Of a DNA stretch of 38,047 nucleotides, positions 24,190-32,011 are shown piece after piece. The stretch lies in NCBI GenBank assembly GCA_023437715.1, contig JAEZFK010000054.1, forward strand, positions 1 to 38,047, in the 5' to 3' direction. Position numbers and translations under genes: made by a program. The stretch's first letter is position 1, and each line of letters begins with the position of its first letter. This stretch comes from Bacillota bacterium (lineage in GTDB: Bacteria > Bacillota > Clostridia > Lachnospirales > Lachnospiraceae). The notes below the pieces were generated by a model. It made no database searches, had not been told where the DNA came from, and saw nothing but the letters and a program-made list of their open reading frames with translations.

Positions 24190-24282
24190 TGTGTGAACCT
24201 CCTTGATTTTATTTGATGTTCTTAATACTTCATACTGAAATCCGTAACAGAGGACCATCGCCTTTTCATCACAACATTTTGT

Positions 24283-24311
24283 ATTCTATCATAAAGGACA
24301 AGGGAATGCAA
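24283..24311 (-). promoter_or_regulatory. Sigma-A promoter of rplS
   Basis: On the minus strand TTGCAT (24311-24306), a 17-nt spacer and TAGAAT (24288-24283). The -35 box abuts the trmD stop. The resulting leader is long enough to hold an L19 autoregulatory element, which I cannot confirm by eye. Confidence 0.6.
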
Positions 24312-24312
24312 G

Positions 24313-25050
24313 TTATTTCATCTGATTTTCAAGAGATTTTAAGTATTCGGCTTCCTTTTTTGACAGGACCGCTTCTTCCAGAAGATCAGGCCGCCTCTCC
24401 AGGGTCCGTTTAATGGATTGTTCCCGCCTCCAGGCCTCAATATTCTTATGATGACCCGATAAGAGAACCTCCGGAACCCGGAGCCCTCTGTATTCCTCCG
24501 GCCTTGTATACTGGGGATATTCTAAGAGTCCATCCTGAAAGGATTCAAATTCCGCTGAGGTCTCATTGTTTAACACTCCCGGAATCAGACGGGAAATGCA
24601 GTCGATCATGACCATGGCCGGAAGCTCGCCTCCTGTCAGCACATAATCTCCGATGGATAAATAATCCGTGGCGATCAGCTCCAGGGCTCTTTCATCAATT
24701 CCTTCGTAATGGCCGCACAGGAAGACCAGATCCTCTTCCATTGCCAGCTCCTGTGCGATTTTCTGGTTAAAAACCTTTCCCTGGGGTGTCATATAGATCA
24801 CCCTTGGCTTTCTTCCGATTTTCTCGCATAAGGCGTCATAGGCATCGCAGATGGGCATGGGCTGCATGACCATCCCTGCTCCGCCGCCGTAAGGGGCGTC
24901 GTCCACATGGCGGTGCTTGTCCGTGGAATATTCACGGATGTCAATGGCTTCAATGGACAGCAGCCCCTTTTCCGCCGCTCTCCCGATGATGCTGGTGTGA
25001 AGGCCGTTTAAGACCATCTCCGGGAATAATGTCAATACGTGATAATTCAT
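24313..25050 (-). CDS. trmD: tRNA (guanine-N1)-methyltransferase TrmD
   Basis: Methylates G37 next to the anticodon, using S-adenosylmethionine. The 245-residue protein has the SPOUT knot and signature segments LTLFPEMV, VDDAPYGGGAGMVMQ, LVFLCGHYEGIDERA, EISIGDYVLTGGELP-like (YLSIGDYVLTGGELPAMVMID), and GLLEYPQYTRPEEYRGLRVPEVL. ATG 25050 has GAGGAG upstream at 12 nt. It follows rimM by 22 nt in the standard rpsP-rimM-trmD-rplS order. Confidence 0.98.
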   Translation of the reverse strand: MNYHVLTLFPEMVLNGLHTSIIGRAAEKGLLSIEAIDIREYSTDKHRHVDDAPYGGGAGMVMQPMPICDAYDALCEKIGRKPRVIYMTPQGKVFNQKIAQELAMEEDLVFLCGHYEGIDERALELIATDYLSIGDYVLTGGELPAMVMIDCISRLIPGVLNNETSAEFESFQDGLLEYPQYTRPEEYRGLRVPEVLLSGHHKNIEAWRREQSIKRTLERRPDLLEEAVLSKKEAEYLKSLENQMK

Positions 25051-25072
25051 GGTCTGTTTCCACTCCTCTATG

Positions 25073-25582
25073 TTAATCCAGAAGCCCGTCCATGATGCGG
25101 ACAGTAACCGTCCCGTTCTCTAAATCCACCTTTAAAACGCAGTCTTTAATTGCGGGAAGCAGGACTTCCTTTCCTTCTTTCGTTTTCACTTCATAGACGT
25201 CGTTTGCCCCTGTCTTTATCACATCGGTCAGGGCGCCGAATTCTTCCCCATCCTCTGTGATTACCGAAAGGCCGATCAGATCAACGATGAAATTTTCATC
25301 CGGTCCCAGTTCCACGGCCTGGTCCCTGGTAATTAAAAGGTCTTTTCCCTTATATTTTTCAATGTCATTGATGGAATCGTATCCCTTAAACTTTAGGATA
25401 ACCATATTTTTAAAAAACTTAACACCCTGAATCTCCAATTCCATCTGCTCCCGGCCTGTATCCAGAAGCACCTTTTTCAAATCATTAAAACGGCCAGAGT
25501 CATCCGTTGTAGGATAAACCTTTACCTCACCTTTCACCCCGTGGGTGGATGAGATGACTCCGACTCTTAACAAATTTTCCAT
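25073..25582 (-). CDS. rimM: 16S rRNA processing protein RimM
   Basis: Assembly factor for the 30S head that binds S19. The 169-residue protein begins MENLLRVGVISSTHGVKGEVKVYP, with the RimM N-terminal beta-barrel, and ends with a PRC-barrel domain (FIVDLIGLSVITEDGEEFGALTDVIKTGANDVYEV). I prefer ATG 25582, which has GGAG 6 nt upstream; in-frame ATG 25594 and TTG 25603 are less well placed. It lies between khpA and trmD. Confidence 0.96.
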   Translation of the reverse strand: MENLLRVGVISSTHGVKGEVKVYPTTDDSGRFNDLKKVLLDTGREQMELEIQGVKFFKNMVILKFKGYDSINDIEKYKGKDLLITRDQAVELGPDENFIVDLIGLSVITEDGEEFGALTDVIKTGANDVYEVKTKEGKEVLLPAIKDCVLKVDLENGTVTVRIMDGLLD

Positions 25583-25651
25583 CTGTCTCTCCATATCATG
25601 CAAAGGAAAGGGCTTCTTCGGAAAAGGACCCTGTCTTTGCGGGAATAAAAG

Positions 25652-25682
25652 AAGACCGTCTTACCCACAGGCAGGCGGTCTT
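25652..25682 (-). terminator. Hairpin terminator after khpA
   Basis: Stem AAGACCG / CGGTCTT on the minus strand with a 17-nt loop, followed by CTTTTATT. It begins 5 nt past the khpA stop and may partly separate rpsP-khpA from rimM-trmD. Confidence 0.65.
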
Positions 25683-25686
25683 TGGA

Positions 25687-25914
25687 TTACTGGATTTCTA
25701 CAGTAACCTTTTTGTCTTCTTTGGAAGCTGCTGCTTTTACAACAGAGCGGATAGCCTTTGCGATTCTTCCCTGCTTGCCGATGACCTTGCCCATGTCGGC
25801 AGGCGCAACCGTAAGTTCGAGGATGATCTCATCGTCTTTTACAGTCTCAGTAACAGCAACCTGATCCGGATTATCAACCAGTGCTCTTGCAATTACTTCT
25901 ACTAAATCCTTCAT
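25687..25914 (-). CDS. khpA: KH-domain RNA-binding protein KhpA (YlqC)
   Basis: Single KH domain of 75 residues, a small RNA-binding protein that in Gram-positives pairs with KhpB/Jag. The family start KDLVEVIARALVDNPDQV and the KH GxxG loop VIGKQGRIAKAIRSVV are clear. I start it at ATG 25914 with GAGGTG 6 nt upstream; the in-frame GTG at 25923 lies in that site. It lies between rpsP and rimM, its usual place in Firmicutes. Confidence 0.96.
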   Translation of the reverse strand: MKDLVEVIARALVDNPDQVAVTETVKDDEIILELTVAPADMGKVIGKQGRIAKAIRSVVKAAASKEDKKVTVEIQ

Positions 25915-25929
25915 ATGCTTCACCTCTCA

Positions 25930-26172
25930 CTACTGGATACCGGCGATCTTTAAAAGCTTGCTTACAACTTCTGTTGGCTGAGCACCTGTTGCCAACCACT
26001 TCTTTGCGTTCTCCTCGTCAAACTTGATTACGCTTGGTTCTGTGTTGGGATCATAGTAACCAACTTCTTCGATGAACCTGCCGTCTCTTGGAGATCTGGA
26101 ATCTGCAACTACAATTCTATAGAAAGGAGCCTTTTTCTGACCCATTCTTTTTAATCTCATCTTTACTGCCAT
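25930..26172 (-). CDS. rpsP: 30S ribosomal protein S16
   Basis: Small-subunit protein important in 30S assembly. The 80-residue protein begins MAVKMRLKRMGQKKAPFYRI and contains VADSRSPRDGRFIEEVGYYDP and ENAKKWLATGAQPTEVVSKLL, standard S16. I start it at ATG 26172 with AAGGAGGTG upstream; an in-frame start at 26211 is unsupported. It follows ffh by 87 nt and precedes khpA by 15 nt. Confidence 0.98.
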   Translation of the reverse strand: MAVKMRLKRMGQKKAPFYRIVVADSRSPRDGRFIEEVGYYDPNTEPSVIKFDEENAKKWLATGAQPTEVVSKLLKIAGIQ

Positions 26173-26259
26173 TGTGAAATTCACCTCCTTAAATCTTGGA
26201 TTCTGAAACAATCTATAGCCAACGCAGATAACTGCCTTGCTAACTCATAAATGTAATTT

Positions 26260-27609
26260 TTAAAATGGAAGCTTCAGCTTGCCAAACAGGCCGCCGTGGC
26301 GTTTTCCTCCGCCCATCATGCCTGGAAGCTGCTTCATCATCTTCTTCATCTGGTCAAACTGCTTTACGATGCGGTTCACTTCGCCGATATCCACTCCGGC
26401 TCCCTTTGCCACACGCTGCTTTCTGGAAACGTTCTTCATCAGATCCGGATTGGTCCGTTCCTTGTTAGTCATGGAAAGGATGATCGCCTCCACCCTGTCC
26501 AGGGCTTTTTCGTCAAAGTCCATATCCTTCATCTGGCCCATGCCCGGCATCATGCTCATGATGCTCGCCATGCCGCCCATCTTCTTCACCTGATTCATCT
26601 GATCCAGGAAGTCATTGAAGTCAAACTCCGCCTTGCGCAGCTTCTGGGACAGCTCCTTTGCCTTTTCCTCATCTACCTGGATTTCCGCCTTTTCAATGAG
26701 GGAAAGGATATCGCCCATCCCTAAGATTCTGGAGGCCATGCGGTCCGGATAAAACTGCTCTAAATCCGAAAGCTTTTCTCCCATGCCCACGTAAAGCACC
26801 GGCTTGCCGATTACGGCGCGGATGGAAAGGGCTGCACCGCCTCTTGTATCACCATCCAGCTTGGTAATGATAACACCGTCGATTCCGATCTTATCGTTGA
26901 ACATCCCTGCCACATTGACCGCATCCTGTCCGGTCATGGCGTCGACCACCAGAATGGTCTGATGAACATCTACCGCTTCTTTAATTTCAATCAGCTCATT
27001 CATCATGTCCTCATCAATGTGAAGACGGCCTGCGGTATCTAAAATCACCACGTTCTGGTCATTCTTTTCCGCATAGTGAATGGCTGCCTTTGCAATATCG
27101 GCAGGCTTGTGGTTATCTCCCATGGAAAACACGGGAACTCCCTGTTTCTCTCCGTTGATCTGAAGCTGCTTGATTGCAGCCGGACGGTAAATGTCACAGG
27201 CAACCAGGAGAGGCTTTCTGCCCTTTGCCTTCAGTTTTCCGGCGATCTTTGCGGTGGTGGTGGTTTTACCTGCACCCTGAAGACCGGCCATCAGAATAAT
27301 GGTCATTTCGCTGGCAGGCTTTAACTGGATCTCCGTGGTTTCGGAGCCCATGAGCTTTATCAGCTCTTCATTTACGATCTTTATTACCATCTGACCCGGA
27401 GTGAGACTGTTCTGCACATCCTGTCCGATGGCCCGTTCCTGTACGGCGTTTATAAACTGCTTTACAACCTTAAAGCTTACGTCGGCTTCCAGTAAAGCCA
27501 TCTTAACTTCCTTAAGAGCCGCCTTTACATCGGCTTCGGACAAACGTCCCTTGCCTCTTAAGTTCTTGAATACGTTTTGTAATTTGTCGGATAAGCTCTC
27601 AAAAGCCAT
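26260..27609 (-). CDS. ffh: Signal recognition particle protein Ffh (SRP54)
   Basis: GTPase of the signal recognition particle, which brings nascent membrane proteins to FtsY and SecYEG. The 449-residue protein has an N domain (residues 1-95), a G domain with GLQGAGKTTTTAKIAGKL near 109, DTAGRLHIDEDMM and ITKLDGDTRGGAAL, and a Met-rich M domain with MGGMASIMSMMPGMGQMKDM and the RNA-binding SRKQRVAKGAG. The C-terminus is short (MGGGKRHGGLFGKLKLPF). ATG 27609 has GGAGGG upstream. It lies 11 nt after ylxM. Confidence 0.98.
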   Translation of the reverse strand: MAFESLSDKLQNVFKNLRGKGRLSEADVKAALKEVKMALLEADVSFKVVKQFINAVQERAIGQDVQNSLTPGQMVIKIVNEELIKLMGSETTEIQLKPASEMTIILMAGLQGAGKTTTTAKIAGKLKAKGRKPLLVACDIYRPAAIKQLQINGEKQGVPVFSMGDNHKPADIAKAAIHYAEKNDQNVVILDTAGRLHIDEDMMNELIEIKEAVDVHQTILVVDAMTGQDAVNVAGMFNDKIGIDGVIITKLDGDTRGGAALSIRAVIGKPVLYVGMGEKLSDLEQFYPDRMASRILGMGDILSLIEKAEIQVDEEKAKELSQKLRKAEFDFNDFLDQMNQVKKMGGMASIMSMMPGMGQMKDMDFDEKALDRVEAIILSMTNKERTNPDLMKNVSRKQRVAKGAGVDIGEVNRIVKQFDQMKKMMKQLPGMMGGGKRHGGLFGKLKLPF

Positions 27610-27620
27610 CTAATGCCCTC

Positions 27621-27971
27621 CTAATGAGCTTCCAGCTCGATGATTTCGCCCGATATCGCTTCGATGCGGCGGATAAGATCCATGTTTCCAGTATCGGCAA
27701 ATTCCTTTGTCAGGCTCCGGATTTCCCTGGCCAGCTTTTTCGTCTGTTCAAACTTTTCCACCAGATGAAGCTTCTCTTCGTAATCCTCCAGAATCTTATT
27801 GCACCGCCTGACCAGGTCATGGACCCCCTGACGGCTGATTCCCTGTTCCTCTGCGATCTCGCTTAAGGATAAATCGTAAAGAACCACGTCTTCGAAAATA
27901 TGCCTCTGATGCTCCGTCAAAAGAGCGCCGTAGAAATCATATAATAAACCCTGTCTTGCAATCTTTTCCAT
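27621..27971 (-). CDS. ylxM: YlxM-family helix-turn-helix protein
   Basis: Small partner of Ffh, UPF0122 family, 116 residues, with a sigma-70 region-4-like helix-turn-helix: LTEHQRHIFEDVVLYDLSLSEIAEEQGISRQGVHDLVRRC. A helical C-terminal part follows. In streptococci YlxM binds SRP components; DNA binding has not been settled. I start it at ATG 27971 with AGGTG 5 nt upstream; an in-frame start at 27995 would overlap the -10 element. It is the first gene of the ffh-rpsP-trmD block. Confidence 0.95.
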   Translation of the reverse strand: MEKIARQGLLYDFYGALLTEHQRHIFEDVVLYDLSLSEIAEEQGISRQGVHDLVRRCNKILEDYEEKLHLVEKFEQTKKLAREIRSLTKEFADTGNMDLIRRIEAISGEIIELEAH

Positions 27972-27986
27972 ATCATCACCTGTGAT

Positions 27987-28015
27987 ATCATACAATACAT
28001 TTTACAGGGTGTCAA
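27987..28015 (-). promoter_or_regulatory. Strong sigma-A promoter of the ylxM-ffh block
   Basis: On the minus strand a perfect TTGACA (28015-28010), a 17-nt spacer and TATGAT (27992-27987). The -10 ends only 15 nt before the ylxM start codon, so the leader would be about 8-10 nt. Confidence 0.85.
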
Positions 28016-28035
28016 GTGTTTTTTCTTTACACGCT

Positions 28036-28695
28036 TCACTCTTCCAGAAATTTCTTCATTAAATAATAAAGCTTTCTGCTGTGAATCACATAGCTTCCAT
28101 GGTTTTCTCCCGGCAGAATATGAAGCCGGCTGCCCTTTATATGGGAGGCCAGATACTTCGTATGGGAATCCCGGACCATATCTCTTTCACCTGCAAGAAC
28201 CATGGTAGGAACAGATATTCCCAGAAGCTCCTCTGTAGTGATCTGAGGCTCCCGAAGCATCATGAGAAGCTTTGGGTCATGCCTGATTTTTTCCAGAAAA
28301 CCGAAGAACTTCAGCCAGCGGCCCTTTAATCCCTGGGGATAAGTATTGGCTCCGCAGAGCACCATCTTTGAAAAAAGGTCGGGATGGCGGATGGCGGCCA
28401 GAAGGCCGATAATCCCTCCGTCGCTGAATCCGCAGTATGCAGGTTTTTTCAAATCCATTGCACCGATGAATCCGGCCACATCCTCTGCCATGGCCTCATA
28501 GCCTAAGGTTTCTGTTTTGGAGCTTTTTCCATGGCCTCTGGAATCCAGGGCATAAACGGTATGATTCTTTTCAAGCAGCTCTGCCGTTTCATCAAAAATA
28601 CTGTGATCCTCTCCGTTTCCATGAACCAGGAGAATGGCAGGCCCGCTTCCGGATACTTTATAAAACAGGGTCACCCCATTTACCGAAACATACAC
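28036..28695 (-). CDS. Alpha/beta-fold hydrolase
   Basis: Soluble serine hydrolase of 219 residues, substrate unknown. The oxyanion segment is VHGNGEDHSIF near 24-34, the nucleophile elbow is GFSDGG with S91, and the rest of the triad is D172 in LAGERDMV and H199 in GENHGSY. The fold is close to the 3-oxoadipate enol-lactonase/haloperoxidase type, but those names do not identify its substrate. The start is GTG 28695 with GGAG 8 nt upstream. It follows the glyoxalase-like gene by 12 nt. Confidence 0.9.
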   Translation of the reverse strand: MYVSVNGVTLFYKVSGSGPAILLVHGNGEDHSIFDETAELLEKNHTVYALDSRGHGKSSKTETLGYEAMAEDVAGFIGAMDLKKPAYCGFSDGGIIGLLAAIRHPDLFSKMVLCGANTYPQGLKGRWLKFFGFLEKIRHDPKLLMMLREPQITTEELLGISVPTMVLAGERDMVRDSHTKYLASHIKGSRLHILPGENHGSYVIHSRKLYYLMKKFLEE

Positions 28696-28707
28696 AAAAA
28701 GTTCTCC

Positions 28708-29073
28708 TTATCTGGCCGGGATGATCTCAATCCAGTAGCCGTCGGGATCGCTGATGAAATAGATGCCCATGCCAGGATTTTCAAAGCAGACAACACCCAT
28801 TTCCTTGTGCTTTTTGTGATACTCTTCAAATTCATCGGTCTGGAATGCCAGATGGAACTCGCATTCTCCCAGATCGTAAGCCTCTTTCCTCTCGGTTAAA
28901 TAGGTGAGTTCAAGGGAAAAGTCACTTTTTCCATCCCCTAAAAACACCAGCTTAAAGGAGCCGTCAGCTGCCTCTTTCTCCCGAATGACTTTAAGCCCAA
29001 GGGCTTCATGGTAAAACTTTAAGCTTCTTTCCAGATCGAGTACATTAAAATTGAAATGATTGAACGTAATCAT
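28708..29073 (-). CDS. VOC-family glyoxalase I-like protein
   Basis: A 121-residue member of the vicinal oxygen chelate superfamily, close to lactoylglutathione lyase. The four likely metal ligands sit where expected: His in FNHFNFNV near the start, Glu in FSLELTYL, His in ECEFHLAFQ and Glu in YWIEIIP at the end, with the typical GIYFISDPDGYWIE. I start it at ATG 29073 with AAGGGG 9 nt upstream. Glutathione is rare in Clostridia, so the natural thiol or substrate is open. It lies 36 nt past serS. Confidence 0.88.
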   Translation of the reverse strand: MITFNHFNFNVLDLERSLKFYHEALGLKVIREKEAADGSFKLVFLGDGKSDFSLELTYLTERKEAYDLGECEFHLAFQTDEFEEYHKKHKEMGVVCFENPGMGIYFISDPDGYWIEIIPAR

Positions 29074-29109
29074 AATCCGATACCCCTTTCCCGGCATTTG
29101 CCGCCTGTC

Positions 29110-30399
29110 TTACTTCTTCGGTACCATCGCTTTCATGCCGCCCATATAAGGCTGTAATACTTCAGGAATTTTCACCGTGCCGTCTGCCTGTAAATTATTC
29201 TCCAGGAATGCGATGAGCATTCTCGGCGGAGCCACTACGGTGTTGTTTAAGGTATGGGCAAAATACTTTCTGCCATCCTCAGCGGAAACACGGATTTTCA
29301 GCCTTCTTGCCTGAGCATCTCCTAAATTGGAACAGCTTCCCACCTCAAAATACTTCTTCTGTCTCGGGGACCAGGCTTCCACGTCCACGGATTTCACCTT
29401 TAAATCCGCTAAGTCTCCGGAACAGCACTCCAGGGTTCTTACAGGAATGTCAAGAGAGCGGAATAAATCCACGGTGTTCTGCCACAGCTTCTCATACCAG
29501 TCCATGCTCTCTTCCGGCTTGCAGACAACGATCATTTCCTGCTTTTCAAACTGGTGGATGCGGTAAACGCCTCTTTCCTCCAGGCCGTGAGCGCCTTTTT
29601 CCTTACGGAAGCATGGAGAATAACTGGTCAATGTCTTTGGAAGCGTCTCCTCCGGGAGAATGGTATCAATGAACTTTCCGATCATGGAATGCTCGCTGGT
29701 TCCAATAAGGTATAAATCTTCCCCTTCTATTTTATACATCATGGCATCCATCTCGGCAAAGCTCATAACTCCGGTCACCACCTCGCTGCGGATCATGAAA
29801 GGAGGAACACAGTAGGTAAAGCCTCTGTTGATCATAAAATCTCTGGCATAAGAGATAACGGAGGAATGAAGCCTTGCAATGTCGCCCATGAGGTAATAGA
29901 AGCCGTTTCCAGCCACCTTTCTGGCGCTGTCCAGGTCGATTCCGTCAAAGCGTTCCATGATGTCCGTGTGGTAGGGAATCTCAAAGTCAGGAACCACCGG
30001 CTCGCCGTAGCGCTCCACTTCCACATTCTCGCTGTCATCCTTTCCGATGGGAACGCTGGGATCAATGATGTTGGGAATGGTCATCATGATTTTTTTGATT
30101 CTTTCATCCAGCTCCCTTTCCTTTTCTTCCAGCTGAGCCAGATGGTCGGAAGCGTCGGTCACTTTCCTTTTCATCTCCTCCGCTTCTTCTTTCTTTCCCT
30201 GTCCCATCAAGGCGCCGATCTGTTTGGAAAGTTTGTTGCGCTCCGCTCTTAAAGCATCACCCTCCTGTTTTGCTGCACGGTTCTGCTCATCAAGGGTAAT
30301 CACCTCATCAACTAAGGGCAGCTTACTGTCCTGAAATTTATTTTTAATGTTTTCCTTTACAATTTCAGGATTTTCTCTGACAAACTTTAAATCTAACAT
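29110..30399 (-). CDS. serS: Seryl-tRNA synthetase
   Basis: Charges tRNA-Ser, and tRNA-Sec if present. The 429-residue protein has an N-terminal coiled-coil arm at about 35-105 (NKLSKQIGALMGQGKKEEAE), then the class II core: motif 2 CFRKEKGAHGLEERGVYRIHQFE and motif 3 HTLNNTVVAPPRMLIAFLENN. Motif 3 differs from the common bacterial LNGSGLAVGR and resembles the archaeal/eukaryal LN(A/S)T..TTR form; the motif 3 Arg is kept. I start it at ATG 30399 with AGGAGG 6 nt upstream. A 16-bp palindrome lies in its leader; no T-box is seen. Confidence 0.97.
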   Translation of the reverse strand: MLDLKFVRENPEIVKENIKNKFQDSKLPLVDEVITLDEQNRAAKQEGDALRAERNKLSKQIGALMGQGKKEEAEEMKRKVTDASDHLAQLEEKERELDERIKKIMMTIPNIIDPSVPIGKDDSENVEVERYGEPVVPDFEIPYHTDIMERFDGIDLDSARKVAGNGFYYLMGDIARLHSSVISYARDFMINRGFTYCVPPFMIRSEVVTGVMSFAEMDAMMYKIEGEDLYLIGTSEHSMIGKFIDTILPEETLPKTLTSYSPCFRKEKGAHGLEERGVYRIHQFEKQEMIVVCKPEESMDWYEKLWQNTVDLFRSLDIPVRTLECCSGDLADLKVKSVDVEAWSPRQKKYFEVGSCSNLGDAQARRLKIRVSAEDGRKYFAHTLNNTVVAPPRMLIAFLENNLQADGTVKIPEVLQPYMGGMKAMVPKK

Positions 30400-30432
30400 G
30401 GTATTCCTCCTGGTTTCTCTTATATTATTTTC

Positions 30433-30448
30433 CGGGAAAATTTTCCCG
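30433..30448. promoter_or_regulatory. 16-bp perfect palindrome in the serS leader
   Basis: CGGGAAAATTTTCCCG is a perfect palindrome between the TATAAT at 30472-30467 and the serS start. It has no loop and is not followed by a T run, so it looks more like a dimeric regulator site than a terminator. Confidence 0.55.
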
Positions 30449-30466
30449 TTTCCTGGTCTGCCGTTG

Positions 30467-30472
30467 ATTATA
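30467..30472 (-). promoter_or_regulatory. Probable -10 element of the serS promoter
   Basis: A perfect TATAAT on the minus strand (GTAGTATAATC). The -35 region falls in the preceding terminator T run and matches consensus poorly (TTTTCT at 17 nt), so an activator or an overlapping use of the terminator DNA is possible. Confidence 0.5.
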
Positions 30473-30479
30473 CTACAAA

Positions 30480-30503
30480 AAAAGGGCAAAGAAAAGCCCT
30501 TTT
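30480..30503 (-). terminator. Terminator of the ECF S-component/B6 kinase operon
   Basis: On the minus strand AAAAGGGC, loop TTTTCTTT, GCCCTTTT continuing to seven T. It lies between the kinase stop at 30538 and the serS promoter. Confidence 0.9.
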
Positions 30504-30537
30504 CCTAAAATCCCCTGTAAATCGCCGCTGCAAAATC

Positions 30538-31377
30538 CTATCCCCGGATGAGCAGATTCAGGATCTCTTCAAAGCAGACCCCGTTTTCTACAGGAATGTT
30601 AAATTCTTCTGATTTTAAAATGCAGTTCTTCACAAAATGAGCCGCCTTTTTCACTCCGTTCCTTAAAGGAATCCCTTTCACGGTCTGGGCTGCCACAATG
30701 GAGGAAAATACGTCTCCTGTGCCGGGTCTCTCCTGTCCCACACGGAGAGTCCGCAAAAAGGCCGGGGGCCGGTCCTTTTCCGAAACCACATTTGTAATAT
30801 AGCCGCCTTCCTTTACTCCTGTAATGACCACGGCCTCCGGTCCCATGCTCCTTATTTCGTCGGCCATCTGAAGAAGCTCTGAACGCTTCCAGTCCTTTGG
30901 CCGGTATTCTCTTCCGGTCAGGATGCACGCCTCTGTCAGATTAGGGGTTACAATGTCCCCGAATCCCACCAGCTCCCTCATGCGGCTGCACATCCGGGGC
31001 GTGTAGGTCTGATAGGCCTTTCCGTGATCTCCCATAATGGGATCAATGATCACCCTTGTCCTTGGAGTACGAAAGCTCTTTATCATATCAATTACGATTT
31101 CTATCTGCTCCCCGGAACCTAAAAAACCGCTGTAAATCCCATCAAAGGCCAGCTCCAGCTTTTTCCACTGATCGATGTAGGGAATCATTTTTCCCGTGTA
31201 ATCGTCGAAAAAATAAGACGGAAATCCTGTGTGGTTGGACAGGATGGAGGTCGGCACCGGACAGCACTGAACCTTTAAGGCGGACAGAATGGGTATGGCC
31301 ACAGTCAGAGAACAGCGGCCATACCCGGACAAATCATTAATAACTGCAATTTTTTTCTGATGTTTTTCTGATGTCAT
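30538..31377 (-). CDS. Pyridoxal/pyridoxamine kinase
   Basis: Phosphorylates B6 vitamers to form PLP or its precursors, as a PdxY/PdxK-like ribokinase-fold enzyme of 279 residues. It shows INDLSGYGRCSLTVAIPIL, STHTGFP-like (LSNHTGFPSYFFDD), YSGFLGSGEQIEIV, IDPIMGDHGKAYQTY, TPNLTEACILTG and the GTGDVFSS catalytic motif near the C-terminal third. ATG 31377 has AGGAG 5-6 nt upstream. It lies 8 nt after an ECF S component, an arrangement that suggests import and trapping of vitamin B6. The exact vitamer preference is not readable. Confidence 0.93.
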   Translation of the reverse strand: MTSEKHQKKIAVINDLSGYGRCSLTVAIPILSALKVQCCPVPTSILSNHTGFPSYFFDDYTGKMIPYIDQWKKLELAFDGIYSGFLGSGEQIEIVIDMIKSFRTPRTRVIIDPIMGDHGKAYQTYTPRMCSRMRELVGFGDIVTPNLTEACILTGREYRPKDWKRSELLQMADEIRSMGPEAVVITGVKEGGYITNVVSEKDRPPAFLRTLRVGQERPGTGDVFSSIVAAQTVKGIPLRNGVKKAAHFVKNCILKSEEFNIPVENGVCFEEILNLLIRG

Positions 31378-31385
31378 AAAAACTC

Positions 31386-31973
31386 CTAACCAATCTTAGC
31401 GCTTAATCCTGACCTGACCAGAGCATTTCTGAGAGGCATATAAATGACCACGGAAACGATGGCGGAGGTCACGGCATTGATGGAAGTTGACGCGATATTC
31501 CATGCCAGGGCCAGCTCTGCCGCAGGCTTTCCAAGAATAAGCAGCTTGTAATAATAGCCTACCAGCGGATCAAAGATCACGTTAAAGAGCAGGCCTCCCA
31601 CAGCCGCTATGATCGTCCATGTCAAAATGTGCTTATGATCCGCGGATTCCTTGATTTTTCCCAGCCTGTGAGCCAGAAAACCGGTGATAAGGCCGATGCA
31701 CAGCTTCAAAATAAAGGTTTTCGGCGCATAGATCACGTAGACCGGATCAAAAAGATCTCCGATGGTCATGCCGATGGCTCCCCCCAGGCCTCCGTAGAAT
31801 CCGCCTAACAGCAGGGCGCCCAAAACGCAGACCGCATTGCCTAAATGAATGGAGGTGGCGTCTCCTCCCGGAAGCGTGATCTTAAACTGCAGGAATGTAA
31901 ATACCACATAGGACATGGCAGCGAATAGTCCTGTCATGGTAAGCTTATAAATTTTCTGATTGGTTTTATTCAT
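31386..31973 (-). CDS. ECF transporter S component, probably for vitamin B6
   Basis: Substrate-binding membrane subunit of an energy-coupling-factor transporter, 195 residues with about five or six hydrophobic helices. The N-terminal LTMTGLFAAMSYVVFTFLQF and the STSIHLGNAVCVLGALLLGG-like loop (DATSIHLGNAVCVLGALLLGG split at G) are typical of S components. The A/A' ATPases and T subunit are not in this window, as expected for a shared module. The substrate is inferred from the adjacent pyridoxamine kinase. ATG 31973 has GGGAGG upstream. Direct repeats lie in its promoter region. Confidence 0.85.
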   Translation of the reverse strand: MNKTNQKIYKLTMTGLFAAMSYVVFTFLQFKITLPGGDATSIHLGNAVCVLGALLLGGFYGGLGGAIGMTIGDLFDPVYVIYAPKTFILKLCIGLITGFLAHRLGKIKESADHKHILTWTIIAAVGGLLFNVIFDPLVGYYYKLLILGKPAAELALAWNIASTSINAVTSAIVSVVIYMPLRNALVRSGLSAKIG

Positions 31974-32011
31974 TTGTGATTCCTCCCTTGCTGCTTTTGT
32001 TGTTCCTTATC

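Noticed and set aside
30400..30489. 30 extra N-terminal residues on SerRS
   Set aside because: They would span the palindrome, the -10 box and part of the terminator region; the conserved start MLDLKFVREN has AGGAGG directly upstream.
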